Origin: Candidatus Woesearchaeota archaeon | Lineage (GTDB): Archaea; Nanobdellota; Nanobdellia; Woesearchaeales; UBA11576 | Assembly (NCBI GenBank): GCA_016219765.1 | Contig: JACRKM010000044.1 | Location: 1-13,189 of the forward strand | Length of the DNA: 13,189 nt | Direction: 5' to 3' | Shown here: in pieces, positions 7,364 to 12,499 of the stretch | Layout of the letters: the number at the start of each line of letters is the position of its first letter | Numbering within the stretch: position 1 is the first letter of the stretch | The notes under the pieces: model-generated | The model's database searches: none | What the model was told of the DNA's origin: nothing | Seen by the model: the letters and a program-made list of their open reading frames with translations, nothing else | Position numbers and translations under genes: made by a program

Positions 7364-7395
7364 GTTATCTGTTGATTCTTTTGTTATCCGTTGAT
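7364..7395. repeat. Direct repeat pair GTTATCYGTTGAT, possible operator
   Basis: Copies at 7364-7376 and 7383-7395 differ at one base and are 19 nt apart start to start, close to two helical turns. Two weaker relatives (ATTATCTTGT) lie at 7321 and 7348, flanking the TATA box. On the minus strand the strong pair sits upstream of the promoter for the gene at 7020-7301 and just past the end of the gene at 7399-7686. Confidence 0.55.
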
Positions 7396-7398
7396 TTG

Positions 7399-7686
7399 TT
7401 ATTTCTTTACCGTCGCGCTGCCAAAAGGAACACAGCACAGTGGCTTGTTGGGGAAGTCTTTTTCACAATTCGTACCGCGATGGATCAAATCATCTTCACC
7501 ACACTTCTCCTGACACTGCCCGCCTTTAGTTGCGCACGAGACAGTCGCTGCTCCGAAAAGCTTGAACCTTGAGCCAAAAACAACTGCAAGAACAACCATG
7601 ATGATTAATGCAATGACTGCGACCACGATAACATTCATCGACATTCCCTGACCTTTACGGGAACTAGAAAAAAAAGAAAGAATCAT
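7399..7686 (-). CDS. Small pilin-like protein with CATKGGQC motif
   Basis: 95 residues from ATG 7686. SRKGQGMSMN (9-18) is a class III motif with Gly before the Gln, the commonest form. A hydrophobic helix follows to about residue 37. The tail carries CATKGGQC, EKC, NC and CC (LCCVPFG), then Lys-Lys at the end. The frame is open to a TTG at 7704, but AAGGTG at 7694-7699 lies 7 nt before ATG 7686, which is therefore the start. It begins 21 nt after the stop of the preceding gene, so the two are probably co-transcribed. Same family layout as its neighbours. Confidence 0.82.
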   Translation of the reverse strand: MILSFFSSSRKGQGMSMNVIVVAVIALIIMVVLAVVFGSRFKLFGAATVSCATKGGQCQEKCGEDDLIHRGTNCEKDFPNKPLCCVPFGSATVKK

Positions 7687-7693
7687 TGCATAA

Positions 7694-7699
7694 CACCTT
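7694..7699 (-). promoter_or_regulatory. Shine-Dalgarno site deciding the start at 7686
   Basis: AAGGTG on the minus strand, 7 nt before ATG 7686, rules against the TTG at 7704. Confidence 0.6.
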
Positions 7700-7707
7700 G
7701 TCAAGGT

Positions 7708-7974
7708 TTACGCAACAGTAATACAGCACACTTGATTGGTTGGCTTATTATCAGGGCCGAAACATGGATCGTTCGTAGTCTTCTTATACTGCCCGGCACA
7801 GTCGTCAGAAGAATCAACACATGTTCCTTTACATGCATCAACTGCTTTTGTCGTAGTACCGATACGGCCAATAAAGATTACGGCCAAGATTACAAGAACA
7901 AGCAACCCTATCGCGGCAATAATAATAATATTCAGGCTCATCCCCTGGGCCTTTTTTTGTTGTACAACATCCAT
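7708..7974 (-). CDS. Small pilin-like protein, Cys-rich, first of the four-gene set
   Basis: 88 residues from ATG 7974. KKAQGMSLN (7-15) is a class III motif, followed by a hydrophobic helix (about 16-34) almost identical in style to that of the gene at 6686-6982. The tail has CKGTC, DDC, PC and CC (QVCCITVA). GAGGTGA at 7980-7986, 5 nt before the ATG, is the strongest Shine-Dalgarno of the set and decides against the longer frame to 8013. The gene follows a strong TATA/BRE promoter and probably leads the transcript 7974 to 7399, perhaps on to 5341. Confidence 0.85.
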   Translation of the reverse strand: MDVVQQKKAQGMSLNIIIIAAIGLLVLVILAVIFIGRIGTTTKAVDACKGTCVDSSDDCAGQYKKTTNDPCFGPDNKPTNQVCCITVA

Positions 7975-8058
7975 AATGGTCACCTCTGATGAAACACAAA
8001 GCATTCGAGCCACAGAGTGGCTTTATTCAGCCTTTTGAGTGGATAAGGGCAACAGCGG

Positions 8059-8073
8059 TATATAAAGATTTCG
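8059..8073 (-). promoter_or_regulatory. Strong BRE/TATA promoter for the small pilin-like array
   Basis: The minus strand reads CGAAATC (purine-rich BRE) directly followed by TTTATATA, the best archaeal promoter match in the window. Transcription would begin near 8036, giving a leader of about 60 nt before ATG 7974, longer than elsewhere here. It lies between the stop of the 180-residue gene (8096) and 7974. Confidence 0.72.
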
Positions 8074-8095
8074 TATTTGTTTAGCGTCTCAATTC

Positions 8096-8638
8096 TTACG
8101 CTTGCACAGGACACGCGTTTGCCTGCGCCCCTTGGGAGCATGTCTGCCGGAAATCACGGTCAGGACACATGCAACAACGGATGAAACCAGACTCGCCAGT
8201 CGTTCCTTGCTGCTTCAAACGCTCACCGAACTGTGCGTAGTAATCCTCATAATGAACTTTAAGCTTGTCAACAAGTCCTTCAACACAAAGCTCATTAGCG
8301 TAATTCAAATAGGAGGCTTTCGCCGCATTTATGATTGCCTTCTCATCACGGGCCACATCAGTCGCTGCGAAAATATTTTGCTTTTTGCAGAGATTATATT
8401 GTTTGTAGAGCTCGACCCCTCCGCCAGGATCGTTTCGCCTGCTTTGATCCGCCATCGCTTCAATTTCCTTTTTGTAATAGTCCGTCGTTAGACCTGTATC
8501 CTCACAGCGGACAGTAAGCCCCAGCTTACCGGCAATGTCAAAAGACTTCATGATCTGCCCGCCACCCTTCCACATCAGAAGCCCAACAACTGCTCCCACA
8601 AGAAGAAGCGTAAGAACCTTTTGTATCGACCATTCCAT
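8096..8638 (-). CDS. Small membrane-anchored protein with Cys-rich C-terminus, unnamed family
   Basis: 180 residues from ATG 8638. There is no class III motif; a short N-terminus (MEWSIQKV) leads straight into a hydrophobic segment (about 8-24), so it is a membrane anchor or uncleaved signal. The rest is helical and charged (about 45-145), with cysteines at about 45 and 84 and a final block RCCMCPDRDF with two further Cys. This suggests an exported domain closed by disulfides, or a metal site. It sits between the 52-residue gene and the pilin-like set on the same strand, and a GGTTGATC-like weak ribosome site precedes it. Function unknown; the context suggests a component of the same surface assembly. 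Confidence 0.75.
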   Translation of the reverse strand: MEWSIQKVLTLLLVGAVVGLLMWKGGGQIMKSFDIAGKLGLTVRCEDTGLTTDYYKKEIEAMADQSRRNDPGGGVELYKQYNLCKKQNIFAATDVARDEKAIINAAKASYLNYANELCVEGLVDKLKVHYEDYYAQFGERLKQQGTTGESGFIRCCMCPDRDFRQTCSQGAQANACPVQA

Positions 8639-8661
8639 ACACGATCAACCATTAACCGCCT

Positions 8662-8732
8662 TTGCCAGCACCATCTTTTGTCAGCACTTTGCCAGCACTA
8701 TTAGTGCCTGCCGGTTACCCGCCTGTCAGCAC
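8662..8732. repeat. Four imperfect copies of YTGYCAGCAC
   Basis: Copies start at 8662, 8678, 8689 and 8723 (TTGCCAGCAC, TTGTCAGCAC, TTGCCAGCAC, CTGTCAGCAC). On the minus strand they read GTGCTGRCA and overlap the 3' end of the 52-residue gene and the sense-like extension after its stop. Confidence 0.6.
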
Positions 8733-8873
8733 TGATGAAATTTTCTCCCAGAGCACAGCAAACTTCGGGCCTAAAAGCTTGTAAATCCCGATGAGCAAAA
8801 TCAAAAGAATAAAGATAATCAAAACAAGCTTACCGAGCGTACTGATCTCCATCCCTTTTTTTGAATGACGCAT
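8715..8873 (-). CDS. Micro-protein with class III-like signal and one membrane helix
   Basis: 52 residues, ATG 8873 to TAA 8715-8717. The sequence begins MRHSKKGMEIS, with Lys-Lys-Gly then a Met where Gln is usual, followed by a hydrophobic helix (about 15-34), IYKLLGPKF and a short amphipathic end (VLWEKISSVLTGG). It fits the class III pilin-like layout in minimal form and has no cysteine. A TATA-like box lies upstream (8896-8907), so this is probably the first gene of the minus-strand array. After the TAA the frame stays open for 20 more codons to a second TAA (8652-8654), reading like a Gly/Ala/Lys tail. Coding status is supported by the hydrophobic pattern and context only. Confidence 0.65.
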   Translation of the reverse strand: MRHSKKGMEISTLGKLVLIIFILLILLIGIYKLLGPKFAVLWEKISSVLTGG

Positions 8874-8895
8874 TCCAACTACTGTGCTGCTTTTG

Positions 8896-8907
8896 TTAAT
8901 AAATATT
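8896..8907 (-). promoter_or_regulatory. TATA-like box for the micro-protein gene
   Basis: AATATTTATTAA on the minus strand, about 28 nt before ATG 8873. Transcription would start close to the ATG, giving a short or absent leader. Confidence 0.45.
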
Positions 8908-8936
8908 GCTGATTATACGACGTGGAAAGCCTCATC

Positions 8937-9032
8937 TCACGCCCTAACGGGCAGGTGGTTTAAACCCTCAGCTCGCTACGCTCACTCTAAAAACGGGAAG
9001 GGGGCGTCACGAAACGATACGACTAAGGGGCG
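8937..9032. other. GC-rich intergenic segment with small palindromes
   Basis: Between two AT-rich promoters lies a GC-rich block. It contains a GCCC-TAAC-GGGC hairpin (8941-8952), the 10-bp palindrome GGTTTAAACC (8957-8966) and a mirror-like CTCGCTACGCTC. The composition differs sharply from the AT-rich island beginning at about 9035. It may be a dispersed noncoding repeat or an end of a past insertion. No RNA family is recognised. Confidence 0.4.
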
Positions 9033-9037
9033 GAAGA

Positions 9038-9045
9038 TTTAAATA
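9038..9045 (+). promoter_or_regulatory. TATA box for the nucleotidyltransferase/HEPN pair
   Basis: TTTAAATA preceded by purine-rich GGAAGA (BRE-like). It lies about 29 nt before the ATG at 9070, so the mRNA is probably leaderless or nearly so; no Shine-Dalgarno is visible before that ATG. Confidence 0.65.
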
Positions 9046-9069
9046 GTGGTTGTATTCTAAATAATACAT

Positions 9070-9660
9070 ATGTATAATAAAATAAACATAACGGAAAATG
9101 GCTTACAAATCATTTCTTTATTTACAAATGGATTTGATAGGGAATATTATATAAGAGAAGTTGAGAAATTGCTTAAAATAAGCCCACGAACAGCACAGCT
9201 AATTCTTGAAGATTTAGAAAATAAAGGAATCATAGAATCAAAAGTAAGGGGTAAAATCAAGTCTTATAAGTTAAAAATAAACGAATTAAGTAATAGATAT
9301 CTTACATTTGTCGAGCAATACAAGTCAATTGCATTTATGGAGAAAAATCTTCTAGTGAAAGAGGTTATAGAAAAAATAAGCCCATTTATTAATGGAATTG
9401 GTATTATTTTTGGAAGTTATGCAAAAGGGATATCTAACAAAGACTCTGATTTAGACATTTTTGTAGTTGGAGACTATGAAAAAGAAGAAACCAAGAAAGT
9501 TTCAAGAAATTTAAGGATTGAAATAAGCATAAAGTGTTATCCATTAAAAACATTTGAGAAGAATGTAAACCAAGATATCCTAATAAAAGAAGTATTAAAG
9601 AACCACATAGTTTTTAAAAATACGGAACTATTTATTCAAAAGGTGAGGAAATATAGATAA
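9070..9660 (+). CDS. MNT-type nucleotidyltransferase with N-terminal winged helix (antitoxin-like)
   Basis: 196 residues. Residues 1-75 look like a winged helix-turn-helix: REVEKLLKISPRTAQLILEDLENKGIIE is a recognition-helix-plus-wing pattern, suggesting DNA binding and autoregulation. Residues 90-190 are a minimal nucleotidyltransferase: GSYAKG at 115-120 and SDLDI at 126-130 match the family signature GSxAxG...SDhDh with metal-binding Asp127 and Asp129; the third acid may be Glu151 (RIEIS). In characterised MNT/HEPN pairs the nucleotidyltransferase adds AMP to the HEPN toxin and silences it. The ATG at 9070 follows the TATA box closely. The partner lies 31 nt downstream. AT-rich codon use points to acquisition by transfer. 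Confidence 0.87.
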   Translation: MYNKINITENGLQIISLFTNGFDREYYIREVEKLLKISPRTAQLILEDLENKGIIESKVRGKIKSYKLKINELSNRYLTFVEQYKSIAFMEKNLLVKEVIEKISPFINGIGIIFGSYAKGISNKDSDLDIFVVGDYEKEETKKVSRNLRIEISIKCYPLKTFEKNVNQDILIKEVLKNHIVFKNTELFIQKVRKYR

Positions 9661-9691
9661 GATAAAATGGTGTGCGGGAAAGAGAGGAGGC

Positions 9692-10135
9692 TTGAGTTTA
9701 ATTGAACCAAATTCAAATCTCGCAGAAGCATATATCAAGAAAGCTGAAGAAGCCTTAGAATCAATGGGGGTAAATGTAATAAAAGATTGGAAAATCTCAA
9801 CCGCATATTATACTCTCTATTTTTCACTTTACTCAGTTTTGACAAAAATAGGCATAAAATGTGAAATTCATTCTTGCACAATAGCGTTCGCAAAGAGATT
9901 TCTCAGAGAATTTTTTAGCGAAGAAGATCTTGATTTAACAGAAGATTCTTTGAAAGCAAGGATAGATTCTCAATATTACATTGACAGAACAGTTCCAGAT
10001 GAACAATATAATAAAATGGTAAAGAATGCTCCTGAGTTTTTAGTAAAATGCAAGTCAATCTTACTTAAACTCAATGAGAAAAAAATAAATGAAGTTAGAA
10101 AAGAATTTCAGAAGGCATTAATTGAGAGGGGATAA
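9692..10135 (+). CDS. HEPN-domain protein (toxin partner of MNT)
   Basis: 147 residues as written from TTG 9692. It is all-helical, with the HEPN-like runs ISTAYYTLYFSLYSVLTKIG (35-54) and KCEIHSC (56-62) typical of HEPN partners of nucleotidyltransferases. HEPN RNases need R-x4-6-H; here the corresponding stretch reads RIDSQYY (90-96) with Tyr in place of His, so RNase activity is doubtful, or the protein works by another route. The start is odd: TTG 9692 is 1 nt after GGAGG. The same frame is open upstream to 9647 and reads IKWCAGKRGGLSLIEPN, which resembles the N-terminus I recall for this family, but it holds no ATG, GTG or TTG before 9692. An original start codon may have been lost or be non-canonical. 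Confidence 0.75.
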   Translation: MSLIEPNSNLAEAYIKKAEEALESMGVNVIKDWKISTAYYTLYFSLYSVLTKIGIKCEIHSCTIAFAKRFLREFFSEEDLDLTEDSLKARIDSQYYIDRTVPDEQYNKMVKNAPEFLVKCKSILLKLNEKKINEVRKEFQKALIERG

Positions 10136-10159
10136 ATATGCCCGAGGAGAGATCATTAA

Positions 10160-10264
10160 ATGGACGTAAATAAGGTTATTGATAAAAAGATAGACTATTG
10201 GAAAAAGAAACTCATAGATTTATCTAAAAGAAATAATCTCGTCAGGTATAGATTTACAAAATAA
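10160..10264 (+). pseudogene. 5' stub of a DUF4011/UPF1-like helicase gene
   Basis: The ATG at 10160 is preceded by GAGGAG with good spacing and opens a 34-codon frame ending in TAA 10262-10264. The peptide contains IDYWKKKLIDLSKRN and then NLVRYRFTK, which matches the usual start of DUF4011 proteins, very large SF1 helicases of DNA-repair and defence loci (typically over 1000 residues). Everything after the first conserved block is missing. It lies 24 nt after the HEPN gene and shares its AT-rich codon use, so it belonged to the same island. The identification rests on a short stretch and memory of the family. Confidence 0.55.
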
Positions 10265-10453
10265 ACACCAATACTTCCAGTACAATCCGCAACAAAAACC
10301 TCCTCAACAATAGCGCGCGCAGCAAAAGAAAAAACAGCATCTTTCACAAACTCAAAAGAGTACGTGCTATTGTTAACGGGAGTGTTTATCTTATTGTCAG
10401 GAATTCTCATCTTCATGGTTTTAAATCTTGTAACTCACCACAAGAGAAGATGA
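10265..10453 (+). pseudogene. 3' remnant of a membrane-anchored protein gene
   Basis: In the same frame as the helicase stub, directly after its TAA, 62 codons run to TGA 10451-10453 without a start codon at the front. The peptide is a Ser/Thr/Lys-rich stalk (TPILPVQSATKTSSTIARAA) followed by a hydrophobic segment (VLLLTGVFILLSGILIFMVL) and a basic end (THHKRR): a typical C-terminal membrane anchor with stop-transfer charges. Base composition is closer to the native flanks than to the island. It looks like the tail of a resident surface-protein gene whose front was replaced when the island arrived. It converges on the gene ending at 10485. Confidence 0.55.
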
Positions 10454-10462
10454 ATTCGCAAG

Positions 10463-10467
10463 AAAAA
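10463..10467 (-). terminator. Possible T-tract terminator after the CxxC gene pair
   Basis: TTTTT on the minus strand, about 18 nt past the TGA at 10485-10487. Archaeal RNA polymerase can stop at short T tracts without a hairpin; no strong stem is seen here. Confidence 0.3.
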
Positions 10468-10484
10468 TGGCACGGGATAGCTTA

Positions 10485-11468
10485 TCACCTAAAACGCTTG
10501 TCAAGCTGCGAGACAGGCAGTTCTCCACAGCCAATCTGTGCAAGTGCAGGAGCTGAATACTCAAAGACCAAAACGTTGGCATCATAAGGGAGACCGGTGC
10601 CTGCTTGCGTAGTTGCGACCGCTTGAGATGCGGCGACTGGCGCCTGCATTTCACTAGCAGCTTTCTTAACCGAAGATCCTACCAAAAATCCAACAACTGC
10701 CGGACCTCCTGGAATCAGGAACACCAACGGTTGCGATGTTGCCGCGTAAGCTCCTGCAACAATTCCTGCCGTTGTTGGGTTCTCCCGAATCAATTGATGC
10801 GTCTTACTCTCATCAAAAAACGTGTAGACAATTGCGTACCGTTTCGTCGTATCTATCTTGTCTGCCGGACTTGCCTGACTGGCAAGCGCGTTAAGCTCCT
10901 GCGGCGTGGCCTTTTGTCCTGTCAAGAATTCGCGGTATGTACGATGATTAGGATCGATGCCGCGAGGAACCTTGTTTGATGCCATATAACTCGAGAGCCC
11001 TGCAAGCGGCGGGCCCTGATGCTTGAACTGTACCACGCTGCAAATTGAACAAAAACGCAAATCATGTGCTGAAAAAAGAATGAGATTTCCTGCTCCATAA
11101 TTATCCCAACAATCTGCAATAAGATTAGCGAATTTCTCCTTTATTTTGGAATCAGACTTTTCGGCAATCGTGATGTACTGTGTAGGGCATTCAATGCTTG
11201 CCTTATCAGCAGCCGCCCCAACCGTGGCTCCTCCAGGCAATTGAGCGTTTCCATACGACGATAATTTAGTTAGTTTTGCGCGAGCCGATACCGATGCCTT
11301 GCACGCCTGCTTATACGTTGCGCGCTCGGTTGTCTTGTGCATCGTGTACACGATTGCAATGAGAAGGATCAAAATGACTGTAATAAGGATGATGGCAACT
11401 AAATACTTCATTTCGAGTGCTGCTTTGCGACCGAGCTGCCGGGAAGGTTCTTGTGAAGACACGACCAT
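10485..11468 (-). CDS. Membrane-anchored CxxC protein, paralogue of its upstream neighbour
   Basis: 327 residues. A class III-like N-terminus (GRKAALEMK, 13-21; Ala where Gln is usual) leads into a hydrophobic segment (about 22-42). The ectodomain has CKASVSA (56-62), IECPTQYITIAEK (92-104), ADCWDNYG (118-125) and FCSICSVVQF (139-148) with a CxxC pair at 140/143. A Gly/Ala-rich hydrophobic region (about 235-275) and a C-terminal strand-rich region follow. The ECP, DC-W and CxxC blocks recur in the neighbouring 319-residue protein. I recognise this as a recurrent but unnamed DPANN exported family. Start: ATG 11468 has AGAGG only 2 nt away; GTG 11462, with 8 nt spacing, may be the true start. 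It begins 5 nt after the upstream stop, in one operon. Confidence 0.8.
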   Translation of the reverse strand: MVVSSQEPSRQLGRKAALEMKYLVAIILITVILILLIAIVYTMHKTTERATYKQACKASVSARAKLTKLSSYGNAQLPGGATVGAAADKASIECPTQYITIAEKSDSKIKEKFANLIADCWDNYGAGNLILFSAHDLRFCSICSVVQFKHQGPPLAGLSSYMASNKVPRGIDPNHRTYREFLTGQKATPQELNALASQASPADKIDTTKRYAIVYTFFDESKTHQLIRENPTTAGIVAGAYAATSQPLVFLIPGGPAVVGFLVGSSVKKAASEMQAPVAASQAVATTQAGTGLPYDANVLVFEYSAPALAQIGCGELPVSQLDKRFR

Positions 11469-11473
11469 CGCCT

Positions 11474-12433
11474 CTAGTTTAAAAGTATTGTACAGAAATC
11501 CTTTTCTGACCCGGGAGCTTTCCCGCTTAAGCGCTCTTCAGGAAGCAGCCACACTTGCTCATCAATCTGATTGTCACCTGAAGGTATTCGCCTCACTAAA
11601 ATCCCAAGTGCGTTTGCGTCTTCGGTCTTTCCCTGGGGGCCGATGCCGCCAGTCGCTTCACGATATAAATAAATGAGAACATGTGGATTTGTGAGAGCAA
11701 CAAGAGGCGCTCCCATTATGATCGCACTGCCGACCCCAACATACGCGGCAAATGAAATAGCTTTTCCAACCACCCCTTCTTCGTACTTTTCAAAACGCCA
11801 CACAGCCACGTAATCCTGATCCATGTAAATAGCCGATCGAGGATCCTTCTCTTGCTGCTTTAATGTATTAACCTCCTGATCAGAAGGATTGCTTCCGCCG
11901 CGCGTGGCCTGAAACAATGTAACTTTCTGCCCAGGGATTTTTCGCGTCTCCATATAATAAGGAAGACCGGTTACAGCCGCACCCTGCTGGTTTGCAAGCT
12001 CCACTAATTTTTTATCAAACCTGATGTTCGCACAGGTAAGGCAATATGTGTCATCCTGATCAAAAGCACCGCCTCTGAAAGGATCCATCTTCCCAGAACC
12101 CGTCTTACGGTAACAATCAAACATCTCCTGCAGCAGGAGATCCTTAATCTTATCTTTCTGGACCTGGCCGCCTGATACGGCGCTGCTTTTCTTAATTGTA
12201 ACCTGATCGGGAGGGCACTCGAGATTTAAGTCTACTGCACCTTTGGAGAACTGCGCCACTTTCGTCGCTGCAAAGATGCTCAAACGGCACTTTTCATGAT
12301 TACTCACCGCATCACTTGTTTGCACGATCTTGTAGCCGACGATGATCAAAAGAATTCCAGCAACAAGGCACAAGATGAGAGTCTTAACAGGAGAAAAACC
12401 CTGCGCCTTCCTGTTCTTTGCAAAACTTTCCAT
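11474..12433 (-). CDS. Membrane-anchored CxxC protein with class III signal
   Basis: 319 residues from ATG 12433, with AGAGG in the ribosome-site position. NRKAQGFS (7-14) is a canonical class III motif (cut between Ala10 and Gln11), then a hydrophobic segment (about 17-35). The ectodomain carries CRLSIFA (49-55), ECPPDQVTI (72-80), MFDCYRKTGSGK (104-115) and YCLTCANIRF (130-139), the same ordered blocks as in the next gene, with a CxxC pair at 131/134. Residues about 215-250 are a Gly/Ala-rich hydrophobic stretch. The C-terminus (DANALGILVRR, then VWLLPEERL) is probably beta-rich. The CxxC pair could form a structural disulfide or bind metal. The pair seems to have arisen by tandem duplication and diverged strongly. 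Confidence 0.82.
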   Translation of the reverse strand: MESFAKNRKAQGFSPVKTLILCLVAGILLIIVGYKIVQTSDAVSNHEKCRLSIFAATKVAQFSKGAVDLNLECPPDQVTIKKSSAVSGGQVQKDKIKDLLLQEMFDCYRKTGSGKMDPFRGGAFDQDDTYCLTCANIRFDKKLVELANQQGAAVTGLPYYMETRKIPGQKVTLFQATRGGSNPSDQEVNTLKQQEKDPRSAIYMDQDYVAVWRFEKYEEGVVGKAISFAAYVGVGSAIIMGAPLVALTNPHVLIYLYREATGGIGPQGKTEDANALGILVRRIPSGDNQIDEQVWLLPEERLSGKAPGSEKDFCTILLN

Positions 12434-12473
12434 AAGACCTCTGTTTTAATGCTCGCTCTTCTGACACTCACCG

Positions 12474-12496
12474 ACCGATACTGGCCTACCGATACT
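12474..12496. repeat. Direct repeat ACCGATACT
   Basis: Two perfect 9-bp copies at 12474-12482 and 12488-12496, 14 nt apart, in the 66-nt gap between the genes at 12500-12802 and 11474-12433. Could be an operator or a slippage product. Confidence 0.45.
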
Positions 12497-12499
12497 TGC

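Larger units (their letters stand above)
9035..10264. other. AT-rich island of acquired genes
   Basis: This plus-strand segment is much richer in A and T than both flanks, with codons dominated by AAA, GAA, ATA and TTA, whereas the neighbours use many GC-ending codons. It carries a nucleotidyltransferase/HEPN pair and the 5' stub of a helicase gene, all typical cargo of defence or toxin-antitoxin islands. Strand, composition and content all change at its edges. No integrase, transposase or convincing flanking repeat was seen. Confidence 0.65.

Noticed and set aside
7321..7395. CRISPR-like array
   Set aside because: Repeats are only 10-13 bp, imperfect and a few bases apart, with no spacers of normal size and no cas genes.
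8970..8990. CTCGCTACGCTC as a palindromic operator
   Set aside because: It is a mirror repeat, not an inverted repeat, so it cannot form a hairpin or a symmetric protein site.
9035..10256. AGATTTA at 9035-9041 and 10250-10256 as island target-site repeats
   Set aside because: A 7-mer in AT-rich DNA is expected by chance at this distance, and the right copy is inside the helicase stub rather than at the edge.
10195..10416. Minus-strand frame of 73 codons over the remnant region
   Set aside because: It is antisense to the helicase stub and the membrane-anchor tail, lacks a ribosome site and shows no coherent domain; the plus-strand reading makes better protein sense.
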